Assembly: GCA_946414655.1 (NCBI GenBank)
Contig: CAMKPL010000002.1
Location: 197,765-261,764 of the forward strand
Reading direction: 5' to 3'
DNA from: an uncultured Caryophanales bacterium
GTDB lineage: Bacteria > Bacillota_I > Bacilli_A > RFN20 > CAG-826
DNA: 64,000 bases
Position numbers and translations under genes: made by a program. Each line of letters opens with the position of its first letter. The first letter of the stretch is position 1. Shown piece by piece: positions 11,711-21,883 of this stretch. A model generated the notes under the pieces. The model was not told where the DNA came from and did no database searches. It was given only the letters and a program-made list of their open reading frames with translations.

Positions 11711-12946
11711 TTATCGAACTTTTAATTTTACAATCTTTCCTTTATAATCATCAGAGAAATCACCATCTAATTTAATATAATTAGACGTGAATCCAGACAT
11801 TAATCCGCTTTGTTTGTTTCTCTCTTCGAGAATGACCTCCATTTCTTGATTAAGGAAACGATTCTTGAAGTCCAATTGTAACTGCTTCGACAAGTTTAAT
11901 AAAACTTGGACTCGTTGCTGTTTGATCCGTGGATCTATTTGTCCATCCATTTTTGATGCATCTGTTCCTGGGCGAGCGCTAAATGGGAAAACGTGAACTT
12001 CGGCGAAATTAACTCTTTTAATAAAGTTCACCGTTTCTTGGAACTCTTCATCACTTTCTTGTGGGAAGCCAACAATTACATCAGTTGTAATCGCTATGTC
12101 TAGACAAACATCTCTTAGTTTATTGACTTTATTTATAAAGTCTTCCGTGCGATATTTGCGTCTCATGCGCTTCAAAACGGATGATGATCCGCTTTGCAGG
12201 GGCATATGTAAATGATGTGCCAGATTTGGATATTTTAGGAATAACGAAATTAGCTTCTCATCAATTTCACTTTCTTCAATAGAAGATATTCTTAATCGAT
12301 ATAATCCAGGTAGATTGAGGAGTTCTTCAACTAAATCAGAAAACGAGCATTCCTTGTTGTCAATTCCATAGTGAGCAGTATGAATTCCTGTTAAAACAAA
12401 TTCGAGATATCCTCTTGATATCAAAGATTTGATTTCATCAATAATTTCTTGTTTTGGTCTAGAGCGCGATACACCTCTGGTGTATGGGATCGTGCAATAT
12501 GAACAGAAATTATTGCATCCGTCTTCAATTTTAATGTAAGCTCGTGTGGCATCTGGAACAGCAAAACTTTTAAATGATTCATATGAAAAGTGTCTTGTAT
12601 CCGGATCAATCTCAACAATTTTCTTTTTATTTTCTAAATAAGAATTAATTAAAGCTCCCACCTTAGAACGATTAGATGTTCCTAAAACAATGTCTGCACC
12701 ACATTCCTTTAAAACATAGTCCGCATTATTCTGGGAATAACAACCCATGACAACTAAAATTGCTTCTGGATTTTTCTTTCTTTCGCGGCGGATAATCTGA
12801 CGCGATTTTTGGTCTGCAACAGATGTAACCGAACAAGTATTTATCAATACGATATCCTTATCAGGATATAAAGAAAAAAGTTGCTCTTTAATCGCGCTTG
12901 CTTCATAAGAGTTTACTTTGCAACCTAAAGAGATAACCTTAATCAT
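11711..12946 (-). CDS. mtaB: tRNA threonylcarbamoyladenosine methylthiotransferase MtaB
   Basis: Methylthiotransferase N-terminal domain plus radical SAM CNNFCSYC, and MtaB-like GCKVNSYEA. Confidence 0.92.
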   Translation of the reverse strand: MIKVISLGCKVNSYEASAIKEQLFSLYPDKDIVLINTCSVTSVADQKSRQIIRRERKKNPEAILVVMGCYSQNNADYVLKECGADIVLGTSNRSKVGALINSYLENKKKIVEIDPDTRHFSYESFKSFAVPDATRAYIKIEDGCNNFCSYCTIPYTRGVSRSRPKQEIIDEIKSLISRGYLEFVLTGIHTAHYGIDNKECSFSDLVEELLNLPGLYRLRISSIEESEIDEKLISLFLKYPNLAHHLHMPLQSGSSSVLKRMRRKYRTEDFINKVNKLRDVCLDIAITTDVIVGFPQESDEEFQETVNFIKRVNFAEVHVFPFSARPGTDASKMDGQIDPRIKQQRVQVLLNLSKQLQLDFKNRFLNQEMEVILEERNKQSGLMSGFTSNYIKLDGDFSDDYKGKIVKLKVR

Positions 12947-13665
12947 TATTTTCTTTCTAAATGAGCTGCTAAAACAGATAAGGCATAAAATGATGCGGTT
13001 TCTGCACGAAGGATTCTTCGACCGAGAGATACGGTTTGATAACCATATTCCATAGCTTCGTTTACTTCGTCATCACTAAATCCACCCTCAGGACCGATTA
13101 GAATTGCCACTCTTTGACCAGATTTGATGGTTTTTACAGCGCTTAAGAAGGAGGAAGTGCTTCCTTGGCGTCCTTCATAAGCCATCAGTTTTACATCGGC
13201 TTTAATCTCTGGTAATTCATTCATGCGAATAATGCGGTAAAGAAGTGGCAGACGAGTTCTTTTTGATTGCTCTGCTGCTTCTTTGACGATTCTATTAAAT
13301 CGTTCTAATTTGAAATCACGATCTAAATTACGAATTTTAGCAATCGAACGTTCGCTTTGTAAAAGAACGATTTCTTCAACTCCAAGTTCGGTTGCTTTTT
13401 GTATAACTAAATCAAGTTTGTCGCCTTTTAAAAGAGAGGCAATTAGAACAACATCGTTTTTGAGTTCGTTATTTTCTTTAATTTGGGCTGTTGCACTTAT
13501 TCTAAGTGGCTTAACCGATGAAACTGTACATAGAAAGAGCTTTCCTTCGCAGACAACCTCAACTTGGTCGCCAGTGCGAACTCTCATAACTTTGACAAGA
13601 TGAAATTGATCACCTTCATCTAAAATGACTTGTTTATCGACAATTCGACCAAAATAACGTTGCAT
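12946..13665 (-). CDS. rsmE: 16S rRNA (uracil1498-N3)-methyltransferase RsmE
   Basis: SPOUT motifs IGPEGGFSDDEV and SLGRRILRAETA. Confidence 0.94.
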   Translation of the reverse strand: MQRYFGRIVDKQVILDEGDQFHLVKVMRVRTGDQVEVVCEGKLFLCTVSSVKPLRISATAQIKENNELKNDVVLIASLLKGDKLDLVIQKATELGVEEIVLLQSERSIAKIRNLDRDFKLERFNRIVKEAAEQSKRTRLPLLYRIIRMNELPEIKADVKLMAYEGRQGSTSSFLSAVKTIKSGQRVAILIGPEGGFSDDEVNEAMEYGYQTVSLGRRILRAETASFYALSVLAAHLERK

Positions 13666-14102
13666 TATTTCAAAAACTCCCCTCTTCCATCTTTGACAGT
13701 TGGACTAGTTAGAATATAAACACCCTTGAAAATGTAGTAAATTTCGAGGACAAAATACGGAATTAAAAAGCCGAATACATTGTGTAAGGCAAAGAAGAAT
13801 AAAATTGATCCAAAACCACCTATTGCAATTAATGTAATTGCTGAAGCAATTAAAGCGTGTTTATAGCGATAGATGTAGAATTCTTCTACTCCAAGGATTC
13901 CTAGCAAGATAGCAAAGATTCCTGCCGCTTTCTTAGAACGTGGTTTAAGGTTTTGGTTTTTTAATTCAACAGGATCAAACACTTTTGTGATATCGATTGT
14001 CGAATCATCAATACCTTCGAGTGGCTTTTTACCACCACAAAATGGACAAATTTCTTTGTCGAGTCGAGAGATTGATTCGTGACAATAACGACATTTCGGC
14101 AT
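13665..14102 (-). CDS. zinc-ribbon + TM2-domain membrane protein
   Basis: CRYC...CPFCGG ribbon, then paired hydrophobic segments of TM2 type. Start adjusted to MPKCRYC. Confidence 0.7.
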   Translation of the reverse strand: MPKCRYCHESISRLDKEICPFCGGKKPLEGIDDSTIDITKVFDPVELKNQNLKPRSKKAAGIFAILLGILGVEEFYIYRYKHALIASAITLIAIGGFGSILFFFALHNVFGFLIPYFVLEIYYIFKGVYILTSPTVKDGRGEFLK

Positions 14103-14135
14103 AAATACGTGTAAAAGTATAGCACATGTAGGCAA

Positions 14136-14165
14136 AGAAAAAACGACCAATTATGATCGTTTTTA
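14136..14165 (-). terminator. intrinsic terminator downstream of deaminase gene
   Basis: Minus strand AAAACGATCATAATTGGTCGTTTTTTC. Confidence 0.65.
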
Positions 14166-14177
14166 CTTTTTTATTGA

Positions 14178-14645
14178 TTAGTAATTTGTTTTGTCTTCGA
14201 TTGCAGCGTATTCAGCATAGAGCTTTAAGCAAGCCTTACGATCAAGTTCGATGACCATTTCATCGAGGTGACCTTGCATCTCGTAGAAGACTTTATCTCT
14301 AAATCCGATACCTTCGGTATCAACAATGTTACAACCATAGTAGACTTTCTTAATGTTAGCCCAGAGAATTGCTGCCATACACATTGGACAAGGTTCACCT
14401 GTTGTATAAAGTTCGCATCCACTTAAGTCAAATGTGCCGAGTTTCTTACAGGCTTTATGGATGGCCATCATTTCTCCATGGCAAGTCGGATCATTGTTTT
14501 TAACAACTTGGTTGTGTCCTTTTCCAACAACTTCACCATCTTTGACAATGACCGCACCAAAAGGACCGCCGTGACCAGCATGAATTCCTTTTCGAGCTTC
14601 ATTAATTGCCATTCTCATGTATTTGTTCATATCAATACCTCGCAA
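14178..14645 (-). CDS. nucleoside/guanine deaminase (CMP/dCMP deaminase fold)
   Basis: CHGEMMAIHKAC, EPCPMCMAAILWANI; resembles the GuaD-type nucleoside deaminase family. Confidence 0.85.
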   Translation of the reverse strand: MRGIDMNKYMRMAINEARKGIHAGHGGPFGAVIVKDGEVVGKGHNQVVKNNDPTCHGEMMAIHKACKKLGTFDLSGCELYTTGEPCPMCMAAILWANIKKVYYGCNIVDTEGIGFRDKVFYEMQGHLDEMVIELDRKACLKLYAEYAAIEDKTNY

Positions 14646-14720
14646 AATATTATAACATAAATTTTGCTTTTTCTCATTAACGATTTAATTACTATGTAAT
14701 TATAGATTTGTAAAAGTTAA

Positions 14721-14745
14721 CAAAAAAAGAGGGAATAACCCTCTT
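14721..14745 (-). terminator. intrinsic terminator at end of hrcA-grpE-dnaK-dnaJ operon
   Basis: Minus strand AGAGGGTTATTCCCTCTTTTTTT. Confidence 0.8.
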
Positions 14746-14747
14746 AA

Positions 14748-15887
14748 TTAAGCATGAAAAGCTTTCTTAAACTTTGTAAAAATGGATTCGCTTGGTGATT
14801 CTTCTTTCTGGAATTCGTTAAGCAGTTCTTTCTGCTTTTTACTTAGTTTTGTTGGTGTTTTTACGATCATGTGTAGATATTGATCACCTGGTGTTCCTTT
14901 ACGCATATCTTTGATACCGCGTCCTTTTAAACGAAGAATTTGGTTTGGTTGGGTTCCTGCTGGAACTTCTACTTCCACTTCTCCATAAACTGTTGGAACA
15001 TCAATCTTTTTACCAAGCATTGCATCAACAACCGAGATTGGAACATCAAGATGAATATCGTTTCCATCACGTTTGAAGTATGGATGTGGCACAATAACGA
15101 TCTCTAAATAGAGATCTCCATTTGGTCCACCATTGAGTCCACGTTCACCTTTTTCACGAATGCGGATTTGTTGTCCCTGGTTAATACCAGCTGGAATGTT
15201 TACTTCCATATTGCGTTTAATGTGGGTAAATCCTTTTCCGCCACAGTCTGGACATGGGTTAGAAATAATCTTGCCCGATCCATGACAATCTGGACAGACT
15301 TGTTGGGACTCCATCACACCAAAAATTGTCCGTTGTTGAACATTGATATAACCTTTTCCACCACACTTCGAACAGGTATGGAAATCGTTTTCACTTTTAG
15401 CGCCAGTTCCGTGACAAGATGAACACTGTTCATCATATTCGACTGGAATGGTCACTTTTCGACCAAGAATAGCGTCCATAAATTGGACGCGAATACGTTG
15501 AAGAGTGTCTCCGCCACGTTGTGGTCCATAACTTCTTTGTCTTCTTGAAGAACCACCACCAAAGAACGAACTAAAAATGTCACCTAAATCGACTCCGCCA
15601 AAACCTTGTGAAGAGAATCCGGCACCACCAAATGGGTTACCATAACCACCAGTCGATGCACCTTGTTCAAAGGCCGCACTACCGAATTGGTCATATGTTT
15701 GACGCTTCTGATCATCGTAAAGGATGTCGTAAGCTTCTTGGACTTCTTTAAATTTTTGTTCCGCTCCTGGTTCTTTGTTTAAATCAGGATGATATTTTTT
15801 GGCGAGTTTTCGATAAGCTGATTTAATTTCATCCTTAGTAGCAGTTTTGCTGACTCCTAAGGTCGCATAATAATCTTTTGCAGCCAT
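14748..15887 (-). CDS. dnaJ: chaperone protein DnaJ
   Basis: J-domain with HPD, Gly/Phe-rich linker, four CxxCxGxG repeats. Confidence 0.97.
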   Translation of the reverse strand: MAAKDYYATLGVSKTATKDEIKSAYRKLAKKYHPDLNKEPGAEQKFKEVQEAYDILYDDQKRQTYDQFGSAAFEQGASTGGYGNPFGGAGFSSQGFGGVDLGDIFSSFFGGGSSRRQRSYGPQRGGDTLQRIRVQFMDAILGRKVTIPVEYDEQCSSCHGTGAKSENDFHTCSKCGGKGYINVQQRTIFGVMESQQVCPDCHGSGKIISNPCPDCGGKGFTHIKRNMEVNIPAGINQGQQIRIREKGERGLNGGPNGDLYLEIVIVPHPYFKRDGNDIHLDVPISVVDAMLGKKIDVPTVYGEVEVEVPAGTQPNQILRLKGRGIKDMRKGTPGDQYLHMIVKTPTKLSKKQKELLNEFQKEESPSESIFTKFKKAFHA

Positions 15888-15968
15888 AATCGTCCTTTCT
15901 AACCAACAAAGCGCGGAGCAAGTTGCTCCAACGCTTTGCTAGAATATTTATTTCATAAATGAAATAGA

Positions 15969-17795
<1,827 letters not shown>

Positions 17796-18365
17796 TTAGG
17801 CGTCTAATTCTTTCGATTCTATTTGAGAATCGTTATTTTCTTCTTTTTTGTCTTCGTCTTTTTTATCTGTGGAGACGACCACAATTGCTGGTCGGATTAA
17901 GTGTTCATGGAGTTTATAACCTTTCAGGTTAACTTGGAGCACTCGGTTTGGTTCACCTTCATCAAACTTTGTTTCTAAGGCTTGCATGACGGTTGGATCA
18001 AACTTGTCACCGACTTTTGGGGTAATTTCGCTTACGCCCTCTTGTTCAAGGACATTCACGAGGTTACGATAGATAAACTGGAATCCGACGAGGAAGTTTT
18101 TCATTTCCTCGGATTTAGTCTCCACACTTAGTGCGAGGTGGAATCCATCGAGGATTGGAAGGAGATTATCAACGAATCCTTCAGCGCGGTATTTAATCGC
18201 TTCGCGATGGTCTTTTTCGACATTCTTACGAAGGTTTTGCATATCCGCATAAGCCCGATAATATTCATTCTTCCAATGATCTAAGTCAGCTTGTAGCTTT
18301 TGGATTTCTTCGTGGTGCTTTTCCTTTTGGCTTTGCACCTTCTCTTGTTTCTTTTCTTCCTTCAC
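17796..18365 (-). CDS. grpE: nucleotide exchange factor GrpE (start uncertain: TTG 18392 in track, GTG 18365 has better RBS)
   Basis: GrpE coiled coil and core (YRAYADMQNLRKNVEKD, LLPILDGFHLAL); operon position. Confidence 0.92.
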   Translation of the reverse strand: MKEEKKQEKVQSQKEKHHEEIQKLQADLDHWKNEYYRAYADMQNLRKNVEKDHREAIKYRAEGFVDNLLPILDGFHLALSVETKSEEMKNFLVGFQFIYRNLVNVLEQEGVSEITPKVGDKFDPTVMQALETKFDEGEPNRVLQVNLKGYKLHEHLIRPAIVVVSTDKKDEDKKEENNDSQIESKELDA

Positions 18366-19401
18366 TATTTTCTTCCTTTCTCTCGTCTTCAACTTTTGGT
18401 TGATTGTTGTAAGTTTTTTCTAACTCACGAACGAGGTATTCCATCGAAGAAACGACTTTGTCGTAATCCATTCGTTTTGGACCAACGATCGCAATCGATC
18501 CTTCTTTTTGACCAGGGATTTTTACTTTCGCAGAGATAATGGAGACATCGTCATCTTCCTTACTTTCTCCACCAATGTGGATGGAGATTTCGTCATCAGT
18601 GTCTTCTTCTACTTCACGGAAGATCTCTGGAGACTCGAATAAATCGAGAAGTTTTTTAATTTTACTGGCATCATTAGCGAACTCTGGTTGATCGAATAAG
18701 ACATCTTTTCCATAAGCACTTAATCGGTCTTTAGCGAAGCCTAGGAACGCTTCAAGCATTGTTTGATAAACCACATCATGGTCAATCACATAGTCGCTAA
18801 GTAATGGGCGAATCGCTTCCATCTTTGGAACAAGATCACTAATGCGTGTACCTTGTAAGCGTTCATTTAATAATTTCACGCACGATTCAATGTCAGATAA
18901 TTTGGTCTTTTCGTTAATAACGAAGGTTTTGTTTTCGACATAACCTTGATCAGTAACGAAGACGCATGTGGCACTAGTTTTGGAAAGAGGGATAATTTGA
19001 ACAGAAACTAATTTTTCTTCATTTACATTTGGCCCAAGGACAATCGACGCCAGATTCGTCATTTGTGAGAGGATTTCACAGCTCTCTTTAATGACATCGT
19101 CAATTGATTGAACTTTTTGTTCCAAGATCGACTGCATCTGGTATTTGAATTCATCCGAGACACTTCTTTCGCGGAGGTTTTCAATGTAATATCGATATCC
19201 TTTAGAAGAAGGAACGCGTCCGCTCGATGTGTGAGTCTTCTCAAGAAGACCATCTTGTTCAAGAGCATTCATCTCATTACGGATTGTTGCGCTTGAATAT
19301 TCAAGCCCATACTCTTCAATGAGCGTATGACTTCCGACTGGTTGAGCAGTTTTAATAAAGTGTTCAACAATGAGCTTTAGGACTTTATCACGTCGATTCA
19401 T
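18286..19401 (-). CDS. hrcA: heat-inducible transcription repressor HrcA
   Basis: HrcA N-terminal wHTH (FIKTAQPVGSHTL, SSATIRNEMNALEQDGLLEKTHTSSGRVPSSKGYRYY). Confidence 0.96.
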   Translation of the reverse strand: MNRRDKVLKLIVEHFIKTAQPVGSHTLIEEYGLEYSSATIRNEMNALEQDGLLEKTHTSSGRVPSSKGYRYYIENLRERSVSDEFKYQMQSILEQKVQSIDDVIKESCEILSQMTNLASIVLGPNVNEEKLVSVQIIPLSKTSATCVFVTDQGYVENKTFVINEKTKLSDIESCVKLLNERLQGTRISDLVPKMEAIRPLLSDYVIDHDVVYQTMLEAFLGFAKDRLSAYGKDVLFDQPEFANDASKIKKLLDLFESPEIFREVEEDTDDEISIHIGGESKEDDDVSIISAKVKIPGQKEGSIAIVGPKRMDYDKVVSSMEYLVRELEKTYNNQPKVEDERKEENSEGRKETREGAKPKGKAPRRNPKATS

Positions 19402-19413
19402 TTTAACCTCCTT

Positions 19414-19440
19414 TTGGCACTCTCATTCCTCAAGTGCTAA
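19414..19440 (-). promoter_or_regulatory. CIRCE element 1 (HrcA operator), promoter-proximal
   Basis: TTGGCACTC-N9-AAGTGCTAA; consensus TTAGCACTC-N9-GAGTGCTAA. Confidence 0.92.
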
Positions 19441-19444
19441 CAAC

Positions 19445-19472
19445 ATTATATTTGGAATTTTGGCACTGTCAA
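19445..19472 (-). promoter_or_regulatory. sigma-A promoter of hrcA operon
   Basis: Minus strand TTGACA (19472-19467), 16-nt spacer, TATAAT (19450-19445). Confidence 0.9.
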
Positions 19473-19486
19473 CACTTAAGTGCTAA
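19460..19486 (-). promoter_or_regulatory. CIRCE element 2 (HrcA operator), overlapping the -35 box
   Basis: TTGGCACTG-N9-AAGTGCTAA. Confidence 0.88.
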
Positions 19487-19502
19487 AATTTGTAAAAAAA
19501 TA

Positions 19503-19535
19503 AAAAAATTACCATCAATGGTAATAATTTTTTGA
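19503..19535 (-). terminator. intrinsic terminator downstream of hemW
   Basis: Minus strand ATTACCATTGATGGTAATTTTTTTA. Confidence 0.65.
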
Positions 19536-19553
19536 AAAATTAGTGATTATGTC

Positions 19554-20654
19554 TTAGAAAAACGACAAAATGAGGCGATCCATGACCATTAATCCGTCAT
19601 CCGTGAAAGCAAAATTTCCGTCACTAATTTTGACGAAATTGTTCTTGGCGTATTCATCAATTTTTGTTTGATATTTTTGTAGGAAGTCTTTGTTGAAAAG
19701 TTCTTTATATTCACTTAGTGAAAAGCCTTCTTTAAGACGAAGGTGCGTCAATAAAAAGTATTCGCGAAGAAGTTTTTGGTCAACTTTTTCTCTTTCGGAG
19801 ACACAGTCTCCTGCTAAATATTTCTCAAAGTTTGATGTGTTTTTGTATCTCACTCCATTAACATAGCCAGAGGCGCCTAGGCCAACTCCATAATATTCTT
19901 GGTTATGCCAGTAAACGAGATTATGACGAGATTCATAACCTGGTTTAGAGAAGTTTGAAATTTCATAACGTTCGTATCCAGCTTCTCGCATCATCTGTAA
20001 AATTGTGTCATAAAACAATCGTGAGTCATCTTGGTTTTGCTCCTTGATATTCTTGTTAAAGAATAAGGTACCTGGAGAAACAATCAAAGAGTAGATCGAG
20101 ATGTGTTCAGTTTTTAGACTAAGGATGTTATTAACATCATCTTTTACTTCGTCTAATGTCTGACCCGGAAATCCATACATCAGATCAACGTTAATGTTCT
20201 TAAATCCAACATCGCGAGCATTCTTAATGACATCTCGCGCTTTTTCGAACGTATGAAAACGGCCGATTTGAGAAAGTCTTTCATCGTGGGTGGATTGAAT
20301 GCCTATCGAAAGACGATTCACGCCGTAACGAGCCATTAAAGATAGTTTTTGACTTGTTAGATTCTCTACATTAGCTTCACAAGTAAACTCTCCACCCCTA
20401 TTTAATAGATTTGAGACCTTTTTTAGAAGTGATTCGAATTCTATATCACTTAATGATGTTGGAGTGCCTCCACCAATATAGATGGTGTCCATCTTTATAA
20501 GATGATAAGAATCGATTTCTTTAAAAAGAGCTTCTAAGTAGGGTTTCGAGAATTTCTCAAAATAAAAAAGTTTTGTGAAGTCACAGTACGGACAAAGATG
20601 TTCACAAAACGGGATATGAATATATAAGGATTTATTGTTGGTGGAATTCGTCAT
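19554..20654 (-). CDS. hemW: radical SAM family heme chaperone HemW
   Basis: YIHIPFCEHLCPYCDF, YIGGGTPTSL; HemN-like C-terminal domain. Start adjusted to MTNSTNNKSLYIHIPFC. Confidence 0.9.
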   Translation of the reverse strand: MTNSTNNKSLYIHIPFCEHLCPYCDFTKLFYFEKFSKPYLEALFKEIDSYHLIKMDTIYIGGGTPTSLSDIEFESLLKKVSNLLNRGGEFTCEANVENLTSQKLSLMARYGVNRLSIGIQSTHDERLSQIGRFHTFEKARDVIKNARDVGFKNINVDLMYGFPGQTLDEVKDDVNNILSLKTEHISIYSLIVSPGTLFFNKNIKEQNQDDSRLFYDTILQMMREAGYERYEISNFSKPGYESRHNLVYWHNQEYYGVGLGASGYVNGVRYKNTSNFEKYLAGDCVSEREKVDQKLLREYFLLTHLRLKEGFSLSEYKELFNKDFLQKYQTKIDEYAKNNFVKISDGNFAFTDDGLMVMDRLILSFF

Positions 20655-20901
20655 GTTCTTTGGCTTGATCCATCTGTTTTTGGATTTCTTCATCCTCAAT
20701 TGGTACTAAGATTCGATCAAGTTCTTCTTTGGCAGCTTGCTTTTCATCAATCTCCGGTTTCTTAATTTTTAAGAAATTGATTTTGTTTTTCGCTAGCATC
20801 ACGCCTAAAACGATTAAACCAAAAAATCCAAGAAGTCCAAGAAGGACCCATAAAGGTAGTAAATCAGATGCGAGAATGTACATAACTTTTTCCTCTTTCA
20901 A
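20632..20901 (-). CDS. small single-pass membrane protein, function unknown
   Basis: Hydrophobic N-terminal helix (LLPLWVLLGLLGFFGLIVLGVML) with charged tail; between pfkA and hemW. Confidence 0.6.
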   Translation of the reverse strand: MKEEKVMYILASDLLPLWVLLGLLGFFGLIVLGVMLAKNKINFLKIKKPEIDEKQAAKEELDRILVPIEDEEIQKQMDQAKEHDEFHQQ

Positions 20902-20912
20902 ATTGTATCTTA

Positions 20913-21878
20913 TTATTGGAGCATTTCAATAAGTTCTGGTAATCCAGAAGCTGTTTCATGCTTCATTTGGATTGCTTCTTCAATATCGTAATCAACAATA
21001 ACACTCTTTTTCATGCCGACAATTCGACCACTTTTAACTTTGTTATCGACGAGCAACTCAATTGCGTGAGCAGAGAAACGAGCTGCAAGAATTCGGTCTT
21101 CTGCCACTGGGGAGCCTCCACGTTGAAGTCTTCCAAGAACTTCTGTACGAGAGGTAAATCCAGTTTCTTTTTCAACCTTTTTAGCGAGCTCGTTAATATC
21201 AAGCAGGTTTTCACTGACGATAATAATCGCGTGGCCCTTCTTTTCATCTTTCATCTTGCGAAGACGTTTGAATAAGCTTTCTTCATCCAAAGGATGTTCG
21301 ACACAAATCACGCCTTCTGCACCTTCTGCTAGAGCACTAAAGAGGGCTAAATCTCCACAATGACGTCCCATGACTTCAATGAGAGAACATCTTTGATGGG
21401 ATGAAGATGTGTCCTTTAGTTTATCAACACATTCACAGATGGTGTTTAAGGCTGTGGCAAAACCAATCGTTTTATCGGTTGAGCCAACATCATTATCGAT
21501 TGTGGCAGGGATACCAACAACTTTCACACCTTGTTTGGCTAAAGCGGCTAATCCACGGTACGTTCCATCGCCACCAATACCAACGAGAGCGTCAATACCG
21601 AAATCTTTTAAGATTTCTGCGGCTTTCTTTTGTGTTTCAATTTCTAAAAATTCTTTTAACCTAGCTGAACGAATGATTGTTCCGCCACGATTAATAATAT
21701 CTTGGGTAAAATCTTTGTTAACTTGTTTAATGTTTCCTTCAAGTAGTCCACGAAAACCGTCATAAATGACGTACATTTCTTTTTTAGCGACTAAACCAGC
21801 ACGAATCACGGCTCGAACAGCAGCGTTCATTCCTGGGGCATCACCACCACTTGTTAATACAGCAATTTTGTGAATCAT
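20913..21878 (-). CDS. pfkA: ATP-dependent 6-phosphofructokinase
   Basis: AVLTSGGDAPGMNAAVRAV, IGGDGTYRG, GIPATIDND, LGRLQRGGSPV. Confidence 0.97.
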   Translation of the reverse strand: MIHKIAVLTSGGDAPGMNAAVRAVIRAGLVAKKEMYVIYDGFRGLLEGNIKQVNKDFTQDIINRGGTIIRSARLKEFLEIETQKKAAEILKDFGIDALVGIGGDGTYRGLAALAKQGVKVVGIPATIDNDVGSTDKTIGFATALNTICECVDKLKDTSSSHQRCSLIEVMGRHCGDLALFSALAEGAEGVICVEHPLDEESLFKRLRKMKDEKKGHAIIIVSENLLDINELAKKVEKETGFTSRTEVLGRLQRGGSPVAEDRILAARFSAHAIELLVDNKVKSGRIVGMKKSVIVDYDIEEAIQMKHETASGLPELIEMLQ

Positions 21879-21883
21879 TTTTC

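Noticed and set aside
13283-13603. 106-aa plus-strand ORF opposite rsmE
   Set aside because: Antisense shadow ORF with no supporting signals.
21409-21765. 118-aa plus-strand ORF (and 21401-21664) opposite pfkA
   Set aside because: Antisense shadow of 6-phosphofructokinase; protein sequence is low-information and Ser/Pro-rich.
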